NCBI GenBank assembly: GCA_016763355.1
Contig: JAESTY010000357.1
Location: forward strand, 1 to 5,109
Direction of reading: 5' to 3'
DNA length: 5,109 nucleotides
Origin: Immundisolibacteraceae bacterium
GTDB taxonomy: Bacteria; Pseudomonadota; Gammaproteobacteria; Immundisolibacterales; Immundisolibacteraceae
Part shown: in pieces, positions 1-5,109 of the stretch
Layout of the letters: the number at the start of each line of letters is the position of its first letter
Numbering within the stretch: the stretch's first letter is position 1
Translations under genes and position numbers: made by a program
Notes under the pieces: model-generated
Database searches by the model: none
What the model was told of the DNA's origin: nothing
The model's input: only the letters and a program-made list of their open reading frames with translations

Positions 1-1
1 G

Positions 2-460
2 AAAAAACAGCCATCAGCAGAGTTACTGGATAAGCAGGTGCTGACTATTAGCCGCTGGGGCACCCTGGTAGTGCTCGCAGTTGCCGCCGGCCTGGCGTGG
101 ATCTTCATGGATATGAATGTGACCCTGCTGATTTGGCTGGGCCTGGGCGGCATGATGGCCGGACTCACCGGGCCATTGATCCTCGGCGCGCTCTGGCAAG
201 GCGTGACCCGTGCCGGGGCACTGGTTGGTTTTCTGGGTGGCGCAAGCCTGTTCGCGCTGCTGCGCAGTGGCCTGATTAGCGATCTACTGCTCACCATCAA
301 CGGACCAGTTGCCAATGCCGGCCAGTGGTTAACTGGCCAGGTTCCCAACCCCTATAGCTGTACTGCGCTGGCAATGATTGGCGCGGTATTGATTACCGTG
401 ATCACCTCATTGGTGACGACTCCTCTGCCCGATGACCATCTAGAGAAGGTGTTTGGTTAA
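2..460 (+). CDS. Sodium:solute symporter (SSS family), C-terminal fragment
   Basis: This is the 3' end of an integral inner-membrane transporter that would couple sodium entry to uptake of a small solute. The frame is open from the window edge (codons from base 2), so the real start lies upstream; 152 residues are visible. They begin with a hydrophilic loop, then show four strongly hydrophobic stretches: one after the RWG motif, one containing GLGGMMAGLTGPLILGALW, one containing AGALVGFLGGASLFALL, and a last one before the polar tail ending LEKVFG. The pattern of a Gly-Pro-rich helix, W-x-x-x-T-R-A-G and a Gly-rich helix is typical of the last helices of SSS proteins such as the PanF/PutP group. 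The substrate cannot be read from this fragment. The gene runs toward recQ; the 27-base gap holds no hairpin that I can see. Family call fairly sure, substrate unknown. Confidence 0.8.
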   Translation, partial: KKQPSAELLDKQVLTISRWGTLVVLAVAAGLAWIFMDMNVTLLIWLGLGGMMAGLTGPLILGALWQGVTRAGALVGFLGGASLFALLRSGLISDLLLTINGPVANAGQWLTGQVPNPYSCTALAMIGAVLITVITSLVTTPLPDDHLEKVFG

Positions 461-487
461 CAGCCCCAAAGCCGCCTCTATAGTTGC

Positions 488-2602
488 CTACATAGACGCC
501 TGCACACAGCGCAAAATGCCATAACTGTGCTGCTCATCGAGGGCATCGAACACCGGTTTTAATCGGCCCTTATCCTCATCGACCAGCGATTCGATCATCA
601 GTACCACCTGATTAAACTCTGCTGCGTCCAGCGCGGTGACTTCTCGACCATCCAGCAGTCCGACCTCAATGGCGTCGGCCAGGTGACTGTAAATAGAGTT
701 TTCGGTCAGTTCACGTTGCTGAGCAATCTGCTCAATCGTTACTCCCTGTTCAAATAACACCAGGGTTTCATTGACCGTAGCAGTGAGATTATTGACGAGC
801 ATGTCGGGCAGATAATGATTGGCAATTTCCGCCAGAAAGCGCGCACCATAGCGGTCAAGTTTTTGCTGACCAACCCCGGAAATCAGCCCCATCTGCTGAC
901 CACTGTTCGGTCGAGTCTTAATCATTTCACGCAGGGTCGAGTCATGAAAAATCACATAGGGGGGTACACCAAATTCGGTGGCCAGTTCCATTCGCAACTC
1001 GCGCAGGGCGTCCCAAAGCGGTTGATCCTGAGGCCGGACCGGGCTCTTCTGTTTGCTACCACCGGCAACTTTCTGCTCTTTTTGGTATTTACGTAAATTT
1101 AGCTGCAGCTCACCCTTTAATAGCGCCCGACACTTGTCGGTCAGCTTGAGGGCACCAAAGGCCTCCGCATCGATATCGAGATAACCCAGCGCTATTAGCT
1201 GACGAAATATCGATCGCCATTCCACGCCACTGAATTCACTACCCACACCAAAAGTGCTGATCTGCTCATGACCATTGCGTTTAATACGGTCATCATCCTT
1301 ACCGACCAACACATCGATAATGTAATTGACCCCAAAACGCTGGCCAGATCGATAAACACAGGAAAGGGCTTTCTGCGCGGCAACGGTGCCGTCCCATTTT
1401 TCCGGCGGGTTTAAGCAGTTATCGCAGTTACCGCAACGCTCGCTACTCTGCTCCTCAAAATAATGCAGCAATGCAAAACGGCGACAGGTAATTAGCTCAC
1501 AGAGGCCAAGCATGGATTCGAGCTTGTGATGCTCTACCCGCTTATGGGCCTCGTCGGCATTAGAGTCCTGCATGAACTGACGCAGGGTAATCACATCCTG
1601 TAGTCCGTAAGCCATCCAGGCGCTGGCAGGCTCACCGTCTCGACCACCACGCCCGGTTTCCTGATAGTAGGCTTCGACACTTTTAGGCAAACTTAAATGC
1701 GCCACAAAACGCACATCTGGTTTATCGATACCCATGCCAAAAGCGATGGTGGCGACAATAATCACCCCGTCTTCGCGCAGAAAACGCTGCTGATGAAGTT
1801 GGCGCATGGCGGCCGGTAAACCTGCATGATATGGCAAGGCCACCCGGCCCTGGTCACTTAACCATTCAGCGGTGGCTTCAACCTTCTTGCGCGACAGGCA
1901 GTAAACAATACCCGCATCAGCCGGGTGATTGGCCTGCAGAAACCGCCACATGCGTTGCCGGGGATTGTTGCCTTCTGAAATGGAGTAACGAATGTTTGGC
2001 CGGTCAAAACTGTTAATAAAAACGCGCGCCGACTCTAGCTGTAGCTGGCTAACAATTTCATCCCGGGTGCGCTGATCAGCAGTAGCTGTGAGCGCAATCC
2101 GCGGCGTATGGGGAAAACGTTCGTGAAGAATCTTCAGCTGTTGGTATTCAACCCGAAAATCGTGGCCCCATTGGGAGACACAGTGGGCCTCATCGATGGC
2201 AAACAGAGACAGCTCGCAGCGATCAAGCAACGCCAGCATGCGCGGGCTCAATAGGCGTTCAGGAGCGACATAAAGTAGCTGCAGCTCGCCCCCCAGCAAT
2301 TGCTGTTCGACAGCCTGGGCCTCACTAGAGCTTAAACTTGAGTTTAAAAAAGCCGCTTCGATATCCAGCTGACGTAACGCATCAACCTGATCCTGCATCA
2401 ACGCGATTAGCGGAGAGACCACAATCGCAACCCCATCGAGCACCAGCGCCGGAATCTGGTAACAAAGCGACTTGCCGCCACCAGTGGGCATCAATACGAA
2501 GGCGTCGTTGCCCGCTAATAGCTGCTCGATCACTGCCTGTTGTGAGTGGCGAAACTGATCGAACCCAAAGGTCGATTTAAGAATGGCCTGGGCGCGTTTC
2601 AT
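488..2602 (-). CDS. recQ: ATP-dependent 3'-5' DNA helicase RecQ
   Basis: RecQ unwinds DNA for recombinational repair and processing of stalled forks (RecF pathway) in the cytoplasm. The 704-residue protein shows, in order: the Q-motif region GFDQFRHSQ (13-21), Walker A PTGGGKS (39-45), motif Ia SPLIAL (63-68), DEAH (137-140) followed by the aromatic-rich loop CVSQWGHDFR (141-150), motif III LTATA (171-175), motif V ATIAFGMGIDKPDV (284-297) and motif VI QETGRGGRDG (314-323). Zinc ligands are Cys373, Cys390, Cys393 and Cys396, with the same spacing as in E. coli RecQ. An RQC winged helix (about 403-510) and an HRDC domain (about 526-600) follow. The last 100 residues form an extra helix-turn-helix-like domain (EGVTIEQIA-type motif at about 605-645) that the roughly 610-residue E. 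coli enzyme lacks but other gammaproteobacterial RecQ proteins carry. ATG at 2602 is chosen over an in-frame TTG at 2629: homologues begin near MKRAQAILK, and AGGA lies 11 bases upstream. All key residues look intact. Confidence 0.97.
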   Translation of the reverse strand: MKRAQAILKSTFGFDQFRHSQQAVIEQLLAGNDAFVLMPTGGGKSLCYQIPALVLDGVAIVVSPLIALMQDQVDALRQLDIEAAFLNSSLSSSEAQAVEQQLLGGELQLLYVAPERLLSPRMLALLDRCELSLFAIDEAHCVSQWGHDFRVEYQQLKILHERFPHTPRIALTATADQRTRDEIVSQLQLESARVFINSFDRPNIRYSISEGNNPRQRMWRFLQANHPADAGIVYCLSRKKVEATAEWLSDQGRVALPYHAGLPAAMRQLHQQRFLREDGVIIVATIAFGMGIDKPDVRFVAHLSLPKSVEAYYQETGRGGRDGEPASAWMAYGLQDVITLRQFMQDSNADEAHKRVEHHKLESMLGLCELITCRRFALLHYFEEQSSERCGNCDNCLNPPEKWDGTVAAQKALSCVYRSGQRFGVNYIIDVLVGKDDDRIKRNGHEQISTFGVGSEFSGVEWRSIFRQLIALGYLDIDAEAFGALKLTDKCRALLKGELQLNLRKYQKEQKVAGGSKQKSPVRPQDQPLWDALRELRMELATEFGVPPYVIFHDSTLREMIKTRPNSGQQMGLISGVGQQKLDRYGARFLAEIANHYLPDMLVNNLTATVNETLVLFEQGVTIEQIAQQRELTENSIYSHLADAIEVGLLDGREVTALDAAEFNQVVLMIESLVDEDKGRLKPVFDALDEQHSYGILRCVQASM

Positions 2603-2641
2603 GCAGAAATAATTCCTGGTTAATACCAAGTTCGGGGTAAG

Positions 2642-2669
2642 GTTAGAGCGGTTATTGAATCAGTGTCAG
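2642..2669 (-). promoter_or_regulatory. Candidate sigma-70 promoter for recQ
   Basis: Read on the - strand, a -35-like CTGACA (2669-2664, five of six matches to TTGACA) is followed after 16 bases by TCTAAC (2647-2642, four of six matches to TATAAT). Transcription would start near 2635, giving a leader of about 30 bases before the recQ ATG at 2602. A better -10 match, TACAAT at 2694-2689, has no acceptable -35 at normal spacing. This is pattern matching only; the true start is unknown. Confidence 0.3.
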
Positions 2670-2771
2670 GTCGTGAAAACCGAGACCTATTGTACTGTCC
2701 TGGTAGGTAAAACCGACTGTATGGACAAACAATAGTGATCTGGTAATCAGTGAAAATAAATTTCAAAACTT

Positions 2772-2777
2772 GAGGGG
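2772..2777 (+). promoter_or_regulatory. Ribosome binding site fixing the ABM protein start
   Basis: GAGGGG lies 7 bases before the ATG at 2785. It is immediately preceded by, and partly overlapped by, an in-frame TTG at 2770 that would otherwise lengthen the protein by five residues. A strong Shine-Dalgarno site at ideal spacing argues for the ATG. Confidence 0.75.
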
Positions 2778-2784
2778 CGAACCA

Positions 2785-3084
2785 ATGGGTATTACGGCAG
2801 TGGTCAGTTTCGATTCTCGACCAGATCGGGTCGAACAGGTAGTCACCATGATGGAGGATCTGCAGCCCCTAGCGCTGTCGATGGGCTGCACCAGCATCAC
2901 CCTTTATCGAGACCAGGATGATCCGGAAAGAATCATGGAAGTCGAGTACTGGCCAAGTGCCCAGGCCCAACTCGACTATGTCGCCAAACTCGAACAGAGC
3001 GGCATATTCGACGATGTCGATGACCTGCTAAAGGTTCCTGTCAACGTCCATATTCTCAACGCTGTAATGATAAGCACGGCGTAA
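2785..3084 (+). CDS. Small ABM-domain (antibiotic biosynthesis monooxygenase-like) protein
   Basis: This 99-residue soluble protein fits the dimeric alpha/beta-barrel ABM fold, whose members include small quinol monooxygenases (YgiN type) and proteins of unknown role. Signs are the N-terminal beta strand ITAVVSF, a helix with RVEQVVTMMEDLQPLA, the strand SITLYRDQDDPERIMEVEYW with the family-typical D-D-P-x-R and E-x-W pattern, the helix AQAQLDYVAKLEQSGIFDDV, and a final strand VNVHIL. There is no signal peptide. Length matches a single-domain ABM protein. ATG at 2785 is chosen because GAGGGG (2772-2777) sits 7 bases upstream; an in-frame TTG at 2770 overlaps that ribosome site and is unlikely. 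It is divergent from recQ and lies 164 bases before the next gene. The fold is fairly sure; the reaction and substrate cannot be read, and these proteins need no obvious cofactor motif. Confidence 0.8.
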   Translation: MGITAVVSFDSRPDRVEQVVTMMEDLQPLALSMGCTSITLYRDQDDPERIMEVEYWPSAQAQLDYVAKLEQSGIFDDVDDLLKVPVNVHILNAVMISTA

Positions 3085-3152
3085 AAACGACCGGCCTATG
3101 CTGAAGCGATCAGCAAGATCAATCGGCAGAGACTATTCCTCAGCGAAAAGGT

Positions 3153-3182
3153 TTGTTACCTTGCGCTCACCGCTGCTAAAAA
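3153..3182 (+). promoter_or_regulatory. Candidate extended -10 promoter for the 85-residue protein
   Basis: TTGTTA (3153-3158) and TAAAAA (3177-3182) are separated by 18 bases, and the -10 element is preceded by TGC, which fits an extended -10 (TGn). Each hexamer matches four of six consensus bases. Transcription would begin near 3189, leaving a leader of about 60 bases before the ATG at 3249. If real, the small gene is expressed on its own and not only by read-through from the ABM gene. The rest of the 3085-3248 gap holds only a weak 6-bp hairpin (TGCTGA/TCAGCA, 3099-3115) without a U tract. Confidence 0.3.
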
Positions 3183-3248
3183 ACGGCGGACATGAGGAGT
3201 AGGAATTGGGAGGTTCCTGCACAACCATTATCATCTGGGAGAGAAATT

Positions 3249-3509
3249 ATGGATTGGGACGACGACGCAAAAGATCTGTTTGACCAAATCGTTGGTGAAA
3301 TACCGATGGCTTTTCGCAACATGGCTAAAGGCCCGATGCAGGCAAGTATCGATGGTGTCTGCGGCGACCGCGGTGGCGATGCCATCAACGTCGATGACGT
3401 AATACGCGGCAATATTAAGGGCACCCCTGCTTTTCAAAAAGCCAATATCCGGCCGATGTACGAAAAACTTGGTATCGATCTGGCGCCATACGAAGAACTG
3501 TTATAAAGC
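3249..3509 (+). CDS. Small acidic protein, possible PCP_red-like domain
   Basis: I do not recognise this protein with confidence. From the ATG at 3249 it is about 85 residues, soluble, without a signal peptide or membrane segment. The start is supported by GGGAGAG (3237-3243) five bases upstream; an in-frame ATG at 3192 would add 19 residues of unlike composition and has a poorer ribosome site. The N-terminal half has the spacing W3, A7, I18-P19, R23 that recalls the small PCP_red domain found at the C-terminus of the light-independent protochlorophyllide reductase B subunit and in short stand-alone bacterial proteins. The usual E-x-x-A after the arginine is not clearly kept (QAS at 31-33). 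The middle has DRGGDAINVDDVIRG, and the tail is KLGIDLAPYEELL. Only one cysteine (Cys38) is present, so it cannot bind an iron-sulfur cluster alone. A terminator follows directly. The gene is likely real; the family call is tentative. Confidence 0.6.
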
Positions 3510-3514
3510 ACCAC

Positions 3515-3551
3515 TTGCTGCCCCGTGATAACCACGGGGCAGCAATTTTTT
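3515..3551 (+). terminator. Strong Rho-independent terminator
   Basis: A perfect 13-bp stem (3515-3527 with 3533-3545; core GCTGCCCCGTG) with a 5-base ATAAC loop is followed by six T residues (3546-3551). It begins five bases after the stop codon region of the 85-residue protein gene, so it closes that transcription unit and insulates fklB. The stem's outer A/T pairs also give an A-rich start, but there is no gene on the - strand here that would need it. Confidence 0.93.
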
Positions 3552-3570
3552 ATCGCAATTAACCCTCGCT

Positions 3571-3588
3571 CGACCGCATCTGCGGTTG
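3571..3588. repeat. Short inverted repeat upstream of fklB
   Basis: CGACCGC and GCGGTTG flank a 4-base ATCT spacer, giving a 7-bp stem with one G-T pair. It lies between the terminator and the fklB promoter candidate, about 90 bases upstream of that promoter. It could be an operator or just a small hairpin; nothing in the sequence decides this. Confidence 0.3.
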
Positions 3589-3654
3589 ACGCCCCGTCCA
3601 GTAAGCTAGCCTGATAAAGCCAATTCTCGGCTTTTATTCAAAAAAACCTCATAG

Positions 3655-3684
3655 CGAACAAAGAACCACTGCGCAGGATATAAT
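3655..3684 (+). promoter_or_regulatory. Candidate sigma-70 promoter for fklB
   Basis: A perfect -10 hexamer TATAAT sits at 3679-3684. The -35 is weak: CGAACA at 3655-3660, three of six matches, at 18-base spacing. An A-rich run (seven A residues around 3640) just upstream could act as an UP-like element. Transcription would start near 3691, giving a leader of about 55 bases that contains a small CGTGC/GCACG hairpin (3699-3716) and a T-rich loop. It stands after a strong terminator, where a promoter is needed. Confidence 0.5.
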
Positions 3685-3745
3685 TTGCAACTTTTTTGCG
3701 TGCCGTTTTTAGCACGTTCCTTCAAGTCCCACCCGAGCGAGAAAC

Positions 3746-4351
3746 ATGTCAGATAAATACACCACCACCGAGCAGCACGCCAGCTATGGCGTAGGACGCC
3801 AGATGGGCGAACAGCTTCACAGTAATCCCTTTGACGGGCTCGATAAAGAAGCCGTTATCGCCGGCGTCACCGACGCCCTCGACGGCAAACCACCGGAAGT
3901 TAATCCGGATCTGATCAACGCTGCTTTCAAAGTGATGCAGGGAAAGATGAAAGACGGCGAGTCTGAAAAAGCCACCGAAGGTGAAGCCTTTCTGGCCGAA
4001 AACGCCAAAAAGGACGGCATCACCATCACCGAATCCGGTATGCAGTATGAAATTATCACCGCCGGTTCCGGCGACAAACCAACTGCCACTTCTACGGTTC
4101 GTACCCACTATCACGGCACCCTGATCGACGGTACTGTTTTCGATAGCTCTTACGATCGCGGCGAACCTGCCGAATTCCCAGTTAACGGCGTAATCGCTGG
4201 TTGGACCGAAGCCCTGCAGATGATGGAAGTCGGCTCTAAATGGCGCCTCTACCTGCCTCACGGCCTCGCCTATGGCGAACGCGGTGCTGGTGGCTCGATT
4301 AAACCTTTCGCAGCGTTGATTTTTGACGTCGAACTGATTGCGATTCTGTAA
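3746..4351 (+). CDS. fklB: FKBP-type peptidyl-prolyl cis-trans isomerase, FklB/FKBP22 type
   Basis: The enzyme speeds cis-trans isomerisation of Xaa-Pro bonds and acts as a folding helper, here in the cytoplasm because no signal peptide is present. The 201 residues match the E. coli FklB layout (about 206): an N-terminal helical dimerisation domain (about 9-90, with ASYGVGRQMGEQL, IAGVTDALDGK and FLAENAKKDGI), then a C-terminal FKBP fold (about 95-201). Residues equivalent to the FKBP12 active site are Tyr122, Phe132, Asp133, Phe144, Val149-Ile150, Trp153, Tyr176 and Phe193, all present, so it should be active. The signature stretches LIDGTVFDSS, GEPAEFPVNGVI and LAYGERGAG are nearly those of E. 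coli FklB. The ATG at 3746 follows a modest GAGCGAG ribosome site, and residue 1 aligns with the family start. It has its own likely promoter and is followed by a hairpin before the cysteine synthase gene. A periplasmic FkpA or Mip role is ruled out by the missing leader. Confidence 0.95.
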   Translation: MSDKYTTTEQHASYGVGRQMGEQLHSNPFDGLDKEAVIAGVTDALDGKPPEVNPDLINAAFKVMQGKMKDGESEKATEGEAFLAENAKKDGITITESGMQYEIITAGSGDKPTATSTVRTHYHGTLIDGTVFDSSYDRGEPAEFPVNGVIAGWTEALQMMEVGSKWRLYLPHGLAYGERGAGGSIKPFAALIFDVELIAIL

Positions 4352-4373
4352 TCAGCAGGACAACAGCATCTTG

Positions 4374-4406
4374 ACTAATTCGGGCTTCTCATGGGCCCGA
4401 ATTAGT
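4374..4406. repeat. Long perfect hairpin between fklB and the cysteine synthase gene
   Basis: ACTAATTCGGGC (4374-4385) and its exact complement GCCCGAATTAGT (4395-4406) form a 12-bp stem around a 9-base loop. It starts 22 bases after the fklB stop. The position suggests an fklB terminator, but neither strand has a run of T after the stem, so intrinsic termination should be poor. It could instead protect the fklB 3' end, be a leader element of the next gene, or be an operator. I see no convincing promoter between the hairpin and the ATG at 4450, so read-through from fklB is possible. Confidence 0.75.
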
Positions 4407-4449
4407 TCACATGAAAACCTTATTTGATTCCACATTCGGAGCGACCTGA

Positions 4450-5109
4450 ATGGACCTGAAGTCTGGATTTATCGATCTGATCGGCAATACCCCGCTAGTT
4501 AAACTTCAGCAGGCCTCCGAACTCACCGGCTGTAACATCTACGGCAAGGCTGAGTTTTTAAATCCGGGTGGTTCTATCAAGGACCGCACCGCCCTCGGTA
4601 TCGTCCGCGACGCAGAAGCCAAAGGTCATCTGCCCCCCGGCGGCACCATCGTAGAAGGCACCGCAGGCAACACCGGCATCGGCCTGGCACTAGTCGCCAA
4701 CGTGCTCGGTTACAAAACCGTGATTGTCATGCCCGATACCCAGAGTCAGGAAAAACGCGATGCACTCCGCCTCAACGGCGCAGATTTAAGACTGGTTCCG
4801 GCAGTTCCTTACAAAAATCCGGACAACTATATTCACTACTCTCAACGCCTCGCTGAAGAACTTAACCAGAGCCTCGACACAGGGGCTTTCTGGGCCAACC
4901 AGTTCGATAACACCGCCAACCGAGAAGTCCACATACAAACCACCGGACCTGAGATTTGGGCACAAACCGATGGCCAAATTGATGGTTTCATCTGTGCAGC
5001 GGGAACCGGCGGCACATTGGCCGGCGTTGTTGATGCGCTCAAGCAGAAAAACCCTAACCTGGTCGCCGCAATCGCTGATCCAGAAGGGGCCAATCTCTAC
5101 AACTACTAC
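4450..5109 (+). CDS. PLP-dependent cysteine synthase (O-acetylserine sulfhydrylase family), N-terminal part
   Basis: The protein belongs to the fold type II PLP enzymes that make cysteine from O-acetylserine and sulfide; the right edge cuts it after 220 residues of an expected 310-350. Visible landmarks are the N-terminal IGNTPLVKL (11-19), NPGGSIKDR with Lys44 as the PLP Schiff-base lysine, the substrate loop TAGNTGIGLA (71-80) with Asn74 likely touching the PLP ring, the MPDTQSQEKRDALRLNGA stretch (94-111), and the PLP phosphate loop GTGGT (185-189). The PYKNPDNY segment (120-127), WANQFDN (148-154), HIQTTGPEIW (161-170) and DPEGANLYNYY (210-220) recall the CysK/CysM-related branch that includes yeast YGR012W and alphaproteobacterial proteins more than classic CysK. 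Standard enzymes have Ser where Ala72 stands. The ATG at 4450 has GGAG (4438-4441) 8 bases upstream. Activity as a cysteine synthase is likely; use of another sulfur or amino donor is possible. No symbol is given because cysK and cysM cannot be separated here. Confidence 0.9.
   Translation, partial: MDLKSGFIDLIGNTPLVKLQQASELTGCNIYGKAEFLNPGGSIKDRTALGIVRDAEAKGHLPPGGTIVEGTAGNTGIGLALVANVLGYKTVIVMPDTQSQEKRDALRLNGADLRLVPAVPYKNPDNYIHYSQRLAEELNQSLDTGAFWANQFDNTANREVHIQTTGPEIWAQTDGQIDGFICAAGTGGTLAGVVDALKQKNPNLVAAIADPEGANLYNYY

Noticed and set aside
815..1096. A 93-residue + strand open frame inside recQ
   Set aside because: It is antisense to the intact RecQ C-terminal region and shows no family or ribosome site of note.
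2603..2629. Nine-residue N-terminal extension of RecQ from a TTG at 2629
   Set aside because: RecQ homologues begin close to the MKRAQAILK methionine, and the Shine-Dalgarno-like AGGA lies inside the extension.
3099..3115. TGCTGA/TCAGCA hairpin after the ABM gene as a terminator
   Set aside because: The stem is only 6 bp, not GC-rich, and no T run follows it.
3192..3248. Upstream in-frame ATG lengthening the 85-residue protein by 19 residues
   Set aside because: Its ribosome site is poor, its composition differs from the rest, and the ATG at 3249 has GGGAGAG five bases before it; the candidate promoter would also start almost at 3192.
3749..4261. A 170-residue open frame on the - strand opposite fklB
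   Set aside because: It lies wholly antisense to a clear FKBP gene, has no recognisable family, and its openness follows from codon use of fklB.
4786..5093. Two overlapping - strand open frames at the right edge
   Set aside because: Both are shadows of the cysteine synthase gene, whose + strand reading has all family motifs.

Overview
This 5.1 kb window looks like ordinary chromosome from a gammaproteobacterium. The evidence is a long pseudomonad-like RecQ with a C-terminal helix-turn-helix extension, a close match to the gammaproteobacterial FKBP22/FklB family, and compact spacing with Shine-Dalgarno sites. Base composition is moderate by eye and similar across the genes. I see no mobile element, CRISPR array, tRNA or rRNA, and no sign of recent transfer. 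A finer taxonomic placement is not supported by the sequence alone.

Layout. Positions 2-460 hold the C-terminal end of a sodium:solute symporter (SSS family) on the + strand, cut by the left edge. It converges on recQ (488-2602, - strand) with only 27 bases between the stop codons. A 182-base divergent region (2603-2784) separates recQ from a small ABM-fold protein gene (2785-3084, +). Next comes a short acidic protein with weak resemblance to the PCP_red domain (3249-3509, +), closed by a strong intrinsic terminator at 3515-3551. Then come fklB (3746-4351, +), a long perfect hairpin without a U tract, and a PLP-dependent cysteine synthase (4450 onward, +), cut by the right edge.

Functions. 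The genes look like separate housekeeping units and not a single system: membrane uptake, DNA repair, a small ferredoxin-fold enzyme or sensor, an uncharacterised small protein, a cytoplasmic prolyl isomerase, and cysteine biosynthesis. I found no convincing previously undescribed system. The points most worth a second look are the orphan PCP_red-like small protein, the Ser-to-Ala change in the substrate-binding loop of the cysteine synthase, and the U-less hairpin between fklB and the cysteine synthase gene. No gap between genes exceeds 300 bases; each is described below.
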